Source: Fischerella sp. JS2 (GTDB lineage: Bacteria > Cyanobacteriota > Cyanobacteriia > Cyanobacteriales > Nostocaceae). From it: DNA of 64,000 nt. The stretch spans positions 6,201,724 through 6,265,723 of the forward strand of contig NZ_CP135918.1 of assembly GCF_032393985.1 (NCBI RefSeq). The letters run 5' to 3'. The notes below the pieces were generated by a model, which made no database searches, was not told where the DNA came from, and saw nothing but the letters and a program-made list of their open reading frames with translations. Below, piece by piece: positions 1-8,384 of this stretch (within the stretch, counting starts at the first letter, position 1; each line of letters begins with the position of its first letter). The position numbers and the translations under genes are program-made.

Positions 1-286
1 TGCCAATCTTGCCTAAAGTCATAGCTTCTCTTTCAAACAACTCCCGTGCCATTTGTAGAACGTGGGGTGCAGTTCCTGATGGACGTAATTGCTTGATTAC
101 GCAACTCGGTTCGCCTGGCAAGGCTTCATCATTGGCTAAAAAGGTTGCTCCAAAACCACCTTGACCTAAAGCTTTCACTACCCGGTAGCGCGAGCGCAAC
201 AGCAATCGCGAGCCACAAGACTGACACCTCTGGCAATACGCCAAGTTTTCTGGATTGGGACAGTTAGGATTTACGCAGTAGCTCAT
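1..286 (-). CDS. Serine/threonine protein kinase, N-terminal part (cut by window edge)
   Basis: Only the first 95 codons lie in the window; the gene continues off the left edge. The start is an ATG (complement of 284-286). The protein begins with a four-cysteine zinc-ribbon-like segment (CVNPNCPN, then CQRCQSCG), followed by the start of a Hanks-type kinase domain: a glycine-rich loop LGQGGFGATF and the ATP-binding lysine in CVIKQLRP. A zinc ribbon before a kinase domain is a common layout in filamentous cyanobacterial Ser/Thr kinases. Substrate unknown. The family call is secure; domains beyond the cut cannot be seen. Confidence 0.85.
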   Translation of the reverse strand, partial: MSYCVNPNCPNPENLAYCQRCQSCGSRLLLRSRYRVVKALGQGGFGATFLANDEALPGEPSCVIKQLRPSGTAPHVLQMARELFEREAMTLGKIG

Positions 287-592
287 GCACTGTCAACTCG
301 CTGCACGAAGATTCACGGGGAGTGTTACACTCACTCCGATCTCAATTATTTAGATCAAAAGCTACTTTTACCAGGTAATTTTTGCTGGAAATCCTTTGAA
401 GAGTTGCTAAAGCCAGGCTAAGCTGACGTGAAGCAATAGTAGACTTACGTAATTTTATTAAGAGCGGCAGTAAACACTATCCCCTCGTAGGTGGGTAGGA
501 AAACTGTCCCGCCGCTTTGGTAATTAGTAATGGGTAATTTGCCTATTACTCCAGATAGATTATGTAACCAATTAAACTTTGTATTCAGTCAA

Positions 593-626
593 TATATGAA
601 TATTTGTTCAATAATCGTACTATAAT
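593..626 (+). promoter_or_regulatory. SmtB-type operator and -10 box of the metallothionein gene
   Basis: The dyad TGAA-N6-TTCA lies at 597-610 inside an AT-rich context. It has the half-site spacing of the ArsR/SmtB zinc-responsive operator. A TATAAT box at 621-626 places the dyad across the -35 region, so a bound repressor would block RNA polymerase. The gene starts at 654 after an AAAGGAGA ribosome site. The regulator gene itself is not in the window. Confidence 0.6.
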
Positions 627-653
627 TGACGAGAGGACATAAAGGAGAAAGCA

Positions 654-815
654 ATGACTACCGTAACCCAAATGAAATGTGCCTGTGAATCTTGCCTATG
701 CATTGTTTCTATTGGAGATGCGATTCAAAAAGATGATAAATACTACTGTTCTGAAGCCTGCGCTGAAGGTCATAAAACCACGAAAGGCTGTGGTCACACT
801 GGTTGTAGCTGTTAG
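654..815 (+). CDS. smtA: Class II bacterial metallothionein (SmtA-like)
   Basis: A 53-residue cysteine-rich protein, too short for ordinary ORF calling. It has nine cysteines (9, 11, 14, 16, 32, 36, 46, 51, 53) and two histidines (40 and 48), the ligand pattern of Synechococcus SmtA, which binds a Zn4Cys9His2 cluster. Motifs seen are CACESCLC, YYCSEAC and the C-terminal GCSC. It buffers zinc and binds cadmium in the cytoplasm. A good ribosome site (AAAGGAGA) precedes the ATG and an SmtB-type operator lies in the promoter, so zinc induction is likely. The gene is convergent with hemL and shares a terminator region with it. Confidence 0.9.
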   Translation: MTTVTQMKCACESCLCIVSIGDAIQKDDKYYCSEACAEGHKTTKGCGHTGCSC

Positions 816-846
816 TTAACTGTTATTCCTACCTATATAAACTTTC

Positions 847-882
847 AACCCCGCTAACTAATGGGCGGGGTTGCTATTTTTT
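847..882 (+). terminator. Rho-independent terminator after the metallothionein gene
   Basis: AACCCCGC (847-854) pairs with GCGGGGTT (865-872) across a short loop and is followed by a T-rich run to 882. It ends at the hemL stop codon, so it probably separates the two convergent genes. Confidence 0.75.
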
Positions 883-2179
883 ACAGTTGAGACATTACAT
901 CCCTAGCTGCTTCTAGCGTTCTATCAATATCTTCCTCTGTGTGAGCAAAAGAAGTAAATCCAGCTTCAAATTGCGATGGTGCCAAGTAAATACCATGCTC
1001 TAACATACCGCGATGAAAACGAGCAAACTTAGCCAAATCTGATTTCTTAGCATCTTCGTAGTTATGAACAGGGCCAGCAGTAAAGAATAAACCAAACATA
1101 GCACTGATAGCACCGCCGCAAGCTGCATGACCAGTTTCTTGAGCAATTTGCAACAAACCGTTTGCCAACTTCTTGGTGATTTTATCTAAGTACTCGTAAG
1201 TCCCAGATTTTTGTAGTAATTCCAAGGTCTTAATACCCGCAGTCATGGCTAGGGGATTACCAGAAAGAGTCCCAGCTTGATACATCGGGCCAGCAGGAGC
1301 CACCATTGACATGATATCCCGACGACCACCATAGGCTCCTACAGGTAAACCACCACCGATAACTTTACCTAAGGTAGTCAGATCAGGGGTAATACCAAAC
1401 TTTTCTTGAGCGCCACCGTAGGCGATACGGAAGCCCGTCATTACCTCGTCAAATACCAATAAAGCACCGTGTTCCTGAGTAAGTTCCCGTAACCCTTCTA
1501 AAAATCCAGCGTCAGGAGGAATGAACCCAGCATTACCTACTACTGGTTCTAGAATTATTCCAGCGATTTGGTCACGGTTTTCTTCAAACAAAGCTTTGAC
1601 GGCTTCCAAATCATTGAAAGGCGCAGTTAGAGTATTACTTGTTACTGATTTGGGAACGCCGGGAGAGTCTGGTAAACCCAGGGTAGCAACACCGGAACCT
1701 GCTTTTACCAGAAACATATCAGCATGACCGTGGTAGCAACCCTCAAATTTAATGACTTTTTCACGTCCGGTGAAAGCCCGCATTAATCGCAGTACGGCCA
1801 TACAAGCCTCAGTGCCGGAGTTAACAAATCTTACCATTTCAATGCTAGGAACAGCATCAATCACCATTTCTGCTAAGACGTTTTCCAGCACGCAAGGCGC
1901 ACCAAAACTAGTGCCTTTTTCTAGGGCTTCATGCAGCGCTGCAATCACTTCCGGATGGGCATGACCACAAATAGCTGGTCCCCAAGTACCTACATAGTCG
2001 ATGTATTGATTGCCATCTACATCCCAAATGTATGCGCCTTTAACATGATCAAAGACAATTGGTTGTCCTCCCACAGATTTGAAGGCGCGAACTGGAGAGT
2101 TTACCCCTCCTGGCATAAGGTTTTGAGCAGCAGCGAAGATTTCTTGTGATTTTGTTGTTTTAATTGTTGTATTTACCAA
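881..2179 (-). CDS. hemL: Glutamate-1-semialdehyde 2,1-aminomutase
   Basis: A 432-residue PLP enzyme of the class III aminotransferase fold that converts glutamate-1-semialdehyde to 5-aminolevulinate, the committed precursor of heme, chlorophyll and bilins. Visible signatures are [13 protein letters not shown] near the N-terminus, NSGTEA, YHGH, the [11 protein letters not shown] strand and the PLP lysine in [10 protein letters not shown] near residue 270. Length is normal for the family. The start is TTG at 2179, supported by AGGAGAG four bases upstream on the minus strand. It appears to be a single-gene unit, convergent with smtA. Confidence 0.97.
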   Translation of the reverse strand: MVNTTIKTTKSQEIFAAAQNLMPGGVNSPVRAFKSVGGQPIVFDHVKGAYIWDVDGNQYIDYVGTWGPAICGHAHPEVIAALHEALEKGTSFGAPCVLENVLAEMVIDAVPSIEMVRFVNSGTEACMAVLRLMRAFTGREKVIKFEGCYHGHADMFLVKAGSGVATLGLPDSPGVPKSVTSNTLTAPFNDLEAVKALFEENRDQIAGIILEPVVGNAGFIPPDAGFLEGLRELTQEHGALLVFDEVMTGFRIAYGGAQEKFGITPDLTTLGKVIGGGLPVGAYGGRRDIMSMVAPAGPMYQAGTLSGNPLAMTAGIKTLELLQKSGTYEYLDKITKKLANGLLQIAQETGHAACGGAISAMFGLFFTAGPVHNYEDAKKSDLAKFARFHRGMLEHGIYLAPSQFEAGFTSFAHTEEDIDRTLEAARDVMSQL

Positions 2180-2287
2180 GGTTCTCTCCTAAACGGTGGG
2201 AAATAATAAAGGTCTGTCTTGGGATAGGGGTCAAGTATTCTCAGAACTTATATCGTATAAAATTACCCGAACCAAGAAAATAACAAT

Positions 2288-2476
2288 ATGTTATATAAGT
2301 CCAATCAAGACTTGCCTGTGGAGATTCGCACTCGCTTATCCGAGGCATACCAGGATATTTACCGGGCGGCTTATAACTCGGCTATTCATTGGTATGGTGA
2401 AGCTACAAAGGCTCATCAAGTAGCTTTAAGTGCTGTTAAAATGCAGTCTGCTATGCATAAAAGTTATGTTGTCTAA
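2288..2476 (+). CDS. ChaB-like small protein
   Basis: A 62-residue protein resembling the ChaB family: an N-terminal LPVEIRTRLSEAYQDIYRAAYNSA segment, followed by a conserved AHQVALSAVK near the C-terminus, the two blocks that define ChaB. ChaB was named as a regulator of the ChaA cation antiporter in E. coli, but its biochemical role is unclear and no chaA neighbour is present. The gene lies between divergent hemL and codirectional hisIE, with a 101-base gap to hisIE. No strong ribosome site is visible. Confidence 0.7.
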   Translation: MLYKSNQDLPVEIRTRLSEAYQDIYRAAYNSAIHWYGEATKAHQVALSAVKMQSAMHKSYVV

Positions 2477-2577
2477 GGCTGACTAGAAAATATTTTCAGG
2501 CGAAAAATGCCAGTTGCTCTCTTTAGAATGGTATCGTGAACCCATGAATCATTCTCGCTTTTTTTCAAGCAGCTGGT

Positions 2578-3228
2578 ATGTTTTTTTCTGCGAGCAATCC
2601 CCAACACCAAGTTATCCCTGTTGATCAAATTCGCTACGATTCGCGCGGTCTTGTCCCGGCAATTGTCCAAGACTATCTAGATGGTACTGTTTTGATGATG
2701 GCGTGGATGAATCGGGAGTCATTACAAAAGACCTTAGAAACAGGAGAAACTTGGTTTTGGAGTCGTTCCCGTCAGGAGTTATGGCACAAGGGAGAAACTT
2801 CTGGACATATTCAGAAGGTGCAAAGTCTTCGTTACGACTGTGACAGTGATGCACTGCTAATAGGAGTTGAGCAGGTGGGAGATATTGCCTGCCATACTGG
2901 TGAACGCAGTTGTTTTCATCAGGTAGAAGGGAAAATCACTCCACCACCTGCTGATATTTTGTCACAATTATTTGCTGTGATTTGCGATCGCCGTGATCAT
3001 CCTCAGGAAAGTTCATACACTTGCAAACTATTGGCAGGTGGTGATAACAAGATTTTAAAAAAAATTGGCGAGGAAAGCGCAGAGGTCGTCATGGCGTTTA
3101 AGGATAATGATGACGATGCGATCGCAGCAGAGGTTGCAGATTTGTTTTACCATACCCTGGTTGCTCTTGCTCACCATCAGGTGGACTTGAAATCAGTGTA
3201 TCGCAAGTTACAGGAGCGTCGTCGCTAA
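2578..3228 (+). CDS. hisIE: Bifunctional phosphoribosyl-AMP cyclohydrolase / phosphoribosyl-ATP pyrophosphatase
   Basis: This 216-residue fusion catalyses steps two and three of histidine synthesis. Residues about 15-120 are the HisI cyclohydrolase, with the metal/zinc motifs [17 protein letters not shown] and the conserved [16 protein letters not shown]. Residues about 125-215 are the HisE pyrophosphohydrolase, with the acidic [13 protein letters not shown] helix and EVADLFYH. The fusion order and length are normal for cyanobacteria. No other his gene is adjacent, in keeping with the scattered his genes of this phylum. Confidence 0.96.
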   Translation: MFFSASNPQHQVIPVDQIRYDSRGLVPAIVQDYLDGTVLMMAWMNRESLQKTLETGETWFWSRSRQELWHKGETSGHIQKVQSLRYDCDSDALLIGVEQVGDIACHTGERSCFHQVEGKITPPPADILSQLFAVICDRRDHPQESSYTCKLLAGGDNKILKKIGEESAEVVMAFKDNDDDAIAAEVADLFYHTLVALAHHQVDLKSVYRKLQERRR

Positions 3229-3857
3229 TCAGTGAACAATAACAGATACTGAGAACTGATTACTGATTGCGTGGTTCACGTTTTGTCAGAGAACAATTAC
3301 TAAAAACTAATCACCTAAATAAATAAATCTAATCTTTTTGTAATTCTTATTATTCTGTGAAATTTTCCTCATTGATTCCACAGAGTTTCCACAGGCTTTT
3401 TCCTATTTTTCCACAGAGACTTGACGATGGTGTCGGCTTCCTAACTCTTGGCTGGGGATTGTTTATTCACAACTGCTGAAGATATATTAGACTGAGTTTA
3501 TGTTAAGAAGTTTAAAAAAAAATACGTAAAAGCCTTATACTTTCGTAAGTATATATTTTTCATAAACTTGTTATTAACATTTCGCAGCATTGACAACCCT
3601 ACCCCCTTTTGCCGCAAAATGATGCGGCTTACCTTTTTAGTCTGCTCTGATGTCTGTGTGAAATGACCATTGACCGTGCCAATTTTAGATTTTGGATTTT
3701 GGATTACTCAATCTAAAATCGCATATCTTAAATCCAAAATCGATTGACCTGACTACAGAATATATTGGATAGGCAAAGGACTACACACTCTCATGCTGTG
3801 GCTCTAACTCAAAGCAAGATTTCCTAGTCAATGGATACTGCCAAGGAGAAAAACCTC
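3229..3857. other. Intergenic region with clustered DnaA-box-like sites and an AT-rich tract
   Basis: Four same-strand DnaA-box-like nonamers lie within 100 bases: 3374-3382 and 3385-3393 (core TTCCACA), 3407-3415 (TTTTCCACA, the usual cyanobacterial box) and 3463-3471 (TTATTCACA). An AT-rich stretch follows at 3490-3580. Further on, an imperfect inverted repeat of TTTTGGATT-like units lies at about 3683-3745, a noncoding repeat type that recurs at 10759-10877. No gene was found here. Whether the boxes are an origin, a DnaA-regulated promoter or chance is open. Confidence 0.4.
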
Positions 3858-4055
3858 ATGAATACAACTGTCAGCATTTTTACAGAAATTCCTGAAACAC
3901 TACACGAATCTCTCAAAATTTACTTAGAAAAGCATCCTGATTGGGATCAAAATCGAGTTTTAACAGCTGCGCTGTCGTTGTTTTTACTCCAAAATGGGGA
4001 TAGCGATCGCCGTGCTGCTCGTGTATACTTGGAAACTTTATTCCATCACTGCTAA
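3858..4055 (+). CDS. DUF2811-like small cyanobacterial protein
   Basis: A 65-residue protein. The ATG at 3858 is preferred over the upstream in-frame ATG at 3831 because AAGGAG lies just before it. The sequence contains FTEIPETLHESLKIYLE, a PDWDQNRV segment and LSLFLLQNG, which I recognise as the pattern of a small cyanobacterial family (DUF2811). The C-terminus RRAARVYLETLF is also typical. Function unknown; probably a cytoplasmic helical protein. It stands alone between two large intergenic regions. Confidence 0.6.
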   Translation: MNTTVSIFTEIPETLHESLKIYLEKHPDWDQNRVLTAALSLFLLQNGDSDRRAARVYLETLFHHC

Positions 4056-4526
4056 GTATAAATATTTTTGACTAAATTATGCCTAGAAGCTAATTTAGGA
4101 GACAGCTTGGTCATAGGTGCTTCAATTAAGTAGTGCTATAGTATAGATAATGCTCTTTAGGTAACATTTAAAACTTAGTATCCTAAAAGAGCCAAGTTTT
4201 CGTGAATAGAAGCGGCCATTGGTTTAGGATAAGCATCAAAACCAAAAAGTCAAGCAAAGCTGTGTAAAATTTTAAGTACTTGCTTTAGGTAGCAAAACTA
4301 CTGACTCTTTAATTGCACCTGTGTAAATATCCGTAAAATTCAAGTGCCAATCACCAAAATGTCGTCAAGATTGCTTAGATGTAGCTATCCACCAAAAAGA
4401 CAAATTTGATAATTGAGCGGCGGCTTCCGCCGCTCCCAGTTTATACTTTGTTAATTGTTGTTTGTTGATTGTTGGTTATGTTGACAAACAACTACCAACT
4501 ACCAACTACCAACTAACGACGATTGA
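4056..4526. other. Intergenic region with a GC-rich hairpin and heptanucleotide repeats
   Basis: No gene was seen. A perfect 9-bp stem, GAGCGGCGG with CCGCCGCTC around CTT, lies at 4415-4435 and could terminate transcripts from either side, though its T-run is weak. Tandem CCAACTA-type heptamers (an STRR) lie at about 4491-4516, just after the stop codon of the minus-strand regulator gene. Confidence 0.5.
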
Positions 4527-5252
4527 CTATTGTGGTTTGTCAGGCTGTTGAGATTGAGGAGGACATTCAAATTTGTAGCCAACACCACGTACAGTCTGAA
4601 TTAATGCTGGCTGGCTAGCATCAGCTTCTATTTTCTTGCGAATTTGACCTATGTGTACATCCACAACCCGTTGGTCGCCGACGTATTCATAATCCCAAAC
4701 TTCCTGGATTAGTTCAGCTCTTCGCCAAACTCGGCCTGGATGGCTAGCTAAAAAATGCAACAAGTCAAATTCTAAGGCAGTTAAAGGTACTGGTTCATGA
4801 TTGAGCGTTACCTCTCGCCGCACCGGGTCAATCATCAACTTTTCAAAGATAAGGCGTTTTTGTTCTGCTGTGGTTACAACCCGCTGACGCCGCAAAATAG
4901 CTGCAACTCTGACTTCCAGTTCTCCCAGACCAAATGGCTTGGTGAGATAGTCATCAGCACCTTTAGAAAAGCCGCGAATCTTGTCAGCTTCATCTGCACG
5001 GCTAGTTAACATCAGAACAAAAACACCATTGCGGCTTTGCATTTCTTGGCAGAGGTTAAAGCCGATTACGTCTGGTAAATTAACATCCAAAATGACCAAA
5101 TCTGGATTAAATTGCTCAAACAGAGCTAGAGCAGTTTTACCATCTTCAGCAGCCTCCACCTGATAGTTCTGCTTCATCAAAAAGCGTTGGATTAAATTCC
5201 GAACCGCAGGGTCGTCATCAACTACAAGAATCTTGGCGGGAGCCATGACCAT
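4527..5252 (-). CDS. OmpR/PhoB-family response regulator
   Basis: A two-domain transcriptional regulator of about 241 residues. The N-terminal receiver has the acidic pair in ILVVDDDPA, the phosphoacceptor aspartate in LVILDVNLPD, the conserved threonine in VLMLTSR and the lysine in DDYLTKPF. The C-terminal winged helix contains LTALEFDLLHFLASHPGRVW and VVDVHIGQIRKKI, ending GVGYKFE. The longest frame starts at 5285, but homologous proteins begin just before AKILVVDDD, so 5252 or 5246 is likelier. There is no adjacent kinase, so the partner is unknown. It is not clearly RpaA, RpaB or NblR. Confidence 0.9.
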   Translation of the reverse strand: MVMAPAKILVVDDDPAVRNLIQRFLMKQNYQVEAAEDGKTALALFEQFNPDLVILDVNLPDVIGFNLCQEMQSRNGVFVLMLTSRADEADKIRGFSKGADDYLTKPFGLGELEVRVAAILRRQRVVTTAEQKRLIFEKLMIDPVRREVTLNHEPVPLTALEFDLLHFLASHPGRVWRRAELIQEVWDYEYVGDQRVVDVHIGQIRKKIEADASQPALIQTVRGVGYKFECPPQSQQPDKPQ

Positions 5253-5934
5253 CACTTTGCACAAAAATTTAATTAGGATAAACATACAGGTTGCGTTAAA
5301 AACGCATTACCTGCTTAGGAGAAAATAAAATCTACAAGGTTAAGGCATAAATTTCCTGATAATCCAAATATTAGTTTAATCAGGATTTTCGACAACTAGA
5401 GTGCGAATATTATCATAATGCTACCCTAAAGTGTTTTAGGGTAATAGTTGTTAACCTTGGTTTATAGTAAGTAGATGCTCTCACTTCAGCCGCAAAGCTA
5501 AGTCAAGTAAAATACTTTTGTATCTTACTTACTTAGTATTTTCAACGCTATCAATTTTAAATCTATATGCGACTTTATGGCACAAGGGAATGTAAGACTT
5601 CCTAATTAAAACTGAATCAAGGTACAGTCAATAACCAAATTTGAAATATAAAAGGTATTTCTTTCATAAAAGAAAGGCTTTTAGGTATTTTTAACTCAAA
5701 TTCTAGAGTAGAGCTTGAAATTATGAACGACATGAGGGGATACACGGAGTTATGGCAATATGTTAAAGTGTCTATAGTTAAAACTACCAGGTCGATTCTG
5801 CTTACCCATGCTACTATCCAGGTATGATATATAAATCGACCGAAACATTGGTTTCGACTGACACAAAATCTCGAGTTATTTTTTCTGCAAATTTAAAGAC
5901 TGCTGCCGAGTAAGGCTAAAGTAATAAACTCACC
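5253..5934. other. Intergenic region between divergent regulator and CPP1-like genes
   Basis: No ORF of coding character was seen. It contains a perfect 8-bp dyad ACCCTAAA/TTTAGGGT at 5423-5442, which could be an operator for the upstream response regulator gene, and a small dyad CGAAAC/GTTTCG near 5840-5856 upstream of the CPP1-like gene. Both are unproven. Confidence 0.4.
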
Positions 5935-6564
5935 ATGAGCGAGCAAAGTCCCTACGAAAAACTTGGGGTATCTGAAGAAGCTAGCTTCGATGAAATTCAA
6001 GATGTTCGTAATCGCCTCTTGCAGCAATATAGCGGCGATAGCAAGCGTGTAGAAGTCATCGAAGCAGCTTACGATGCGATTTTGATGGATCGCTTGCGGA
6101 TGCGCCAAGAAGGAAAGATTAAAGTACCTGAACGTATCCGATTTCCAGAACGCCTTGTACAAGCACCACCTAAAGAAACTCCCGTCCCTCGCGAACAGTC
6201 ACCTGCCTGGCTGCAAAAGTTTATAGATAAACCAACACTAGCAGATGTGCTTTTACCTAGTATTTGGTATCTAGGTTTAAGTGCTATAAGCGTATTTTAT
6301 CCAGGTGGTGGCGATCAAATTTTATCGATGGCGTTAGTGGTTGGTGTAGGTATTAGTATTTACTTCATTAATCGTAAGCAAGGTAAGTTTGGTCGAGCAG
6401 TTTTATTTATCCTATTTGGTTTAATTACAGGTTTAATTGCCGGAGGAATGATTGCTAGTTGGGTAATCCCACAAATACAGCAGTTTGTTACTCTGACACC
6501 AAATCAGTTTTCTACGGTATTGACTTTTGTCTTGTTGTGGTTGATTAGTAGTTTCTTTAAGTAA
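5935..6564 (+). CDS. CPP1-like membrane protein with J-like domain
   Basis: A 209-residue protein. Residues 1-70 form a J-like domain (SPYEKLGVSEEASFDEIQDVRNR) without the HPD motif of true DnaJ proteins. The C-terminal half has three or four hydrophobic segments (about 98-115, 122-140, 150-175 and 190-207). This layout matches the CPP1/DUF3353 family. The plant member is a chaperone that stabilises the protochlorophyllide reductase POR in the plastid; the cyanobacterial role is less clear. Its own promoter region and the hairpin after it suggest a single-gene unit. Confidence 0.85.
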   Translation: MSEQSPYEKLGVSEEASFDEIQDVRNRLLQQYSGDSKRVEVIEAAYDAILMDRLRMRQEGKIKVPERIRFPERLVQAPPKETPVPREQSPAWLQKFIDKPTLADVLLPSIWYLGLSAISVFYPGGGDQILSMALVVGVGISIYFINRKQGKFGRAVLFILFGLITGLIAGGMIASWVIPQIQQFVTLTPNQFSTVLTFVLLWLISSFFK

Positions 6565-6639
6565 TAGGTAATAGGTAATACTTCTCGGTTAATGGAAAAA
6601 AGGGCAAGGGAAAGAATAAATACCCTTACGCCTTCACAC

Positions 6640-6666
6640 AAAGGTGGCTCTTAAGAGCCGCCTTTT
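6640..6666. terminator. Bidirectional hairpin terminator
   Basis: AAAGG-T-GGCTCTT pairs with AAGAGCC-G-CCTTT (one G-T pair), giving a 13-bp stem with almost no loop and a T4 run. It lies between the convergent CPP1-like and HAD genes. An STRR of TAATAGG-type heptamers precedes it at about 6563-6580. Confidence 0.7.
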
Positions 6667-6696
6667 GGTAATAGGCAATAGTAATGAATGACCCAA

Positions 6697-7401
6697 TTAC
6701 CAAGTTCCAGTTAGTTGTAACGCTCGCTCTAAAACTAAATCAACAGCTACACCGAAATCCTTGACAATAAGATCTGGCTGATAAAGTTTTAATTGTGCGC
6801 GATCGCGAATACCACTTTCCACAGCAATTGCTTTTATACCGTGCTTTTTAGCAGCAGTAATATCTGCTTCTGTGTCTCCTACCATCCATGTATCTGTAGC
6901 GATTGGTAGTTCTTTTAATGCTCGTGCCATTAATAAGGGTTTATCATCAATGTCACGGGTTTTTACATAATCATTACTCAGACAATAACAGCGATTTTTA
7001 GGGAAAAATTTACCTAAATCATACTGTTTGAAAGCATAATCTAGCTCCCAGACTCGGCGCATAGTCATAACCGCTAAATCAACACCAGCCTGTTGAATTT
7101 TTAACAACGCATCCACTGCACCAACTGCTAGGCGATCATGCTGGAAATAAGGTTCCGTATGTACTGTTTTACGGCGCAGGCTAGAAAAGTCTTTTGCTTG
7201 TAACTCATCCAAACCAGAAACCATACCAATTTGTGTTTCTGGCACGCGTTCGCGCTTCATTTGCCAAAATTCTGCTTTAGAAAGTTCTTGCACTTTTTGC
7301 CCAGGACGGCGGATTTCCTCTAAGCAGAACTGATATACGCGATAATATCGTTCTGAGACATCGATAATTGGGCCATCAAAGTCTGTAATAAGTCTTAACA
7401 T
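6697..7401 (-). CDS. HAD-family hydrolase (phosphoglycolate-phosphatase-like)
   Basis: About 234 residues. Motif I is DFDGP right at the N-terminus (nucleophile and acid aspartates in ITDFDGPI), motif II is VMTMRR, and motif III/IV is the lysine and acidic residues around MVGDTEADITAAKKHGIKAIAV. The start at 7401 is preferred over 7419 because it puts motif I at the expected distance from the N-terminus. Cap-domain residues do not identify a substrate. No operon partner. Possible roles include phosphoglycolate or nucleotide phosphatase activity, but this is inference. Confidence 0.8.
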   Translation of the reverse strand: MLRLITDFDGPIIDVSERYYRVYQFCLEEIRRPGQKVQELSKAEFWQMKRERVPETQIGMVSGLDELQAKDFSSLRRKTVHTEPYFQHDRLAVGAVDALLKIQQAGVDLAVMTMRRVWELDYAFKQYDLGKFFPKNRCYCLSNDYVKTRDIDDKPLLMARALKELPIATDTWMVGDTEADITAAKKHGIKAIAVESGIRDRAQLKLYQPDLIVKDFGVAVDLVLERALQLTGTW

Positions 7402-7628
7402 TTTTTTGAAAAATAACATTAAAATTTATCTTTAGACTAGCCCAGATGTAGTGGTGTCTGAGTTTTAAATATTTGATGAATGTGTTTAGAATTACTAATC
7501 AGATATGAGTTTGCGATCAATATTGTGAGCTACAGACTAACTACAAGCGTTACCGCAGTTAAGTACTTTCTTGCGGCAACACCAAAAGATGAATAGAATA
7601 ATAGGGAAAAGGGGATTGGAGATATACT

Positions 7629-7787
7629 ATGCCTACTGTTTATTTAAAAGGTGGAGAAACTGTAGAAGTCAACCTAGAAGAATTAGAAGATTATCTATAC
7701 GAAAATCAGAAGCATATTGAAACTCGGCGTAAGAAACTGCGTAGACCTCTAACCAACAGTGCTACAACTTTTACTAGCAATAAATAA
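7629..7787 (+). CDS. Small hypothetical protein
   Basis: A 52-residue acidic-then-basic protein starting MPTVYLKGGETVEVNLEELE and rich in basic residues afterward (ETRRKKLRRP). A GGAG-type ribosome site precedes the ATG. The composition looks coding, with codon use like its neighbours, and cyanobacteria have many small proteins of this sort. I do not recognise a family. Low to moderate support. Confidence 0.45.
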   Translation: MPTVYLKGGETVEVNLEELEDYLYENQKHIETRRKKLRRPLTNSATTFTSNK

Positions 7788-8384
7788 TTACTGTTACGTT
7801 AGGCAAATATTCTGCTTCAAACTCTCCATTAGCAAGTTGGTCTTTAGTTCTAGCAAAGTAAACATTACAACCTATAAAAATTCTGTATTCCGTCATTTTC
7901 TCGTCATTTGGTGATGGAATGTATTCTTTCTCCTCTCCTAACTCTGCATAAACATAAAGACCCCGTTTACCTCTTAGATATCCGTAACAGCAGAAATTTG
8001 CCAGATGAGTGTTCGTAAAGCCCAGTACGCACTGAAGTTTCTTTGCGAAGCAGGTTTTTTAATTCAGGAAAAGCGTAAAGAGAATAAATCACAGCCGTGA
8101 ATGGGCGAAGCCAGAAGATTTAGAAGCAATTCGAGAAAGAGTTACAGGTTTTAAGAGAAAGCGTACTAAGGATAAAAATAAATCAGCGAAATCTAAAGAT
8201 TCTGCAACGGAAAAACATAGTGAAACTGAGAATTTAAATTCACCAGCTGCTTAGAATCATGTGTAGTGCCTTTTTTGGGGCTTGTATCAAACATAGCCCC
8301 AATTCCGGTTTCTTGCCTCTATTAAAGTATTTATTAACCCATAAAGATACCTAGTACCAAAGTAAAATCACCACCTACTACCCT
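7788..8384. other. Region of decayed coding fragments
   Basis: Besides the frameshifted fragment at 8005-8254, the minus strand has an open frame from about 7983 down to a stop at 7774-7776. Its translation looks protein-like (KRGLYVYAELGEEKEYIPSP) but has no plausible start, so it may be a gene remnant. A dyad TTGGGGCT/AGCCCCAA lies near 8272-8309. No intact gene was recognised. Confidence 0.35.
8005..8254 (+). pseudogene. Frameshifted small gene remnant
   Basis: The first frame begins MSVRKAQYALKFLCEAGFLI and hits a stop at 8098-8100. Shifting the frame near 8095 restores a continuous reading (REWAKPEDLEAIRERVTGF) followed by a lysine/serine-rich tail that ends at 8252-8254. The join looks natural, so a one-base indel probably broke a protein of about 80 residues. 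The N-terminal part has a helix-turn-helix feel, but I do not recognise the family. Confidence 0.4.

Noticed and set aside
2473-2854. Minus-strand frames opposite hisIE
   Set aside because: They are shadows of the hisIE coding frame with no family match.
4480-4520. Tandem short repeats as a possible CRISPR array
   Set aside because: The units are seven bases without unique spacers, so they are STRRs. No cas gene is in the window.
8272-8309. TTGGGGCT/AGCCCCAA hairpin as terminator of hpd
   Set aside because: On the minus strand the stem is followed by an A-run rather than a T-run, so it does not fit a rho-independent terminator.
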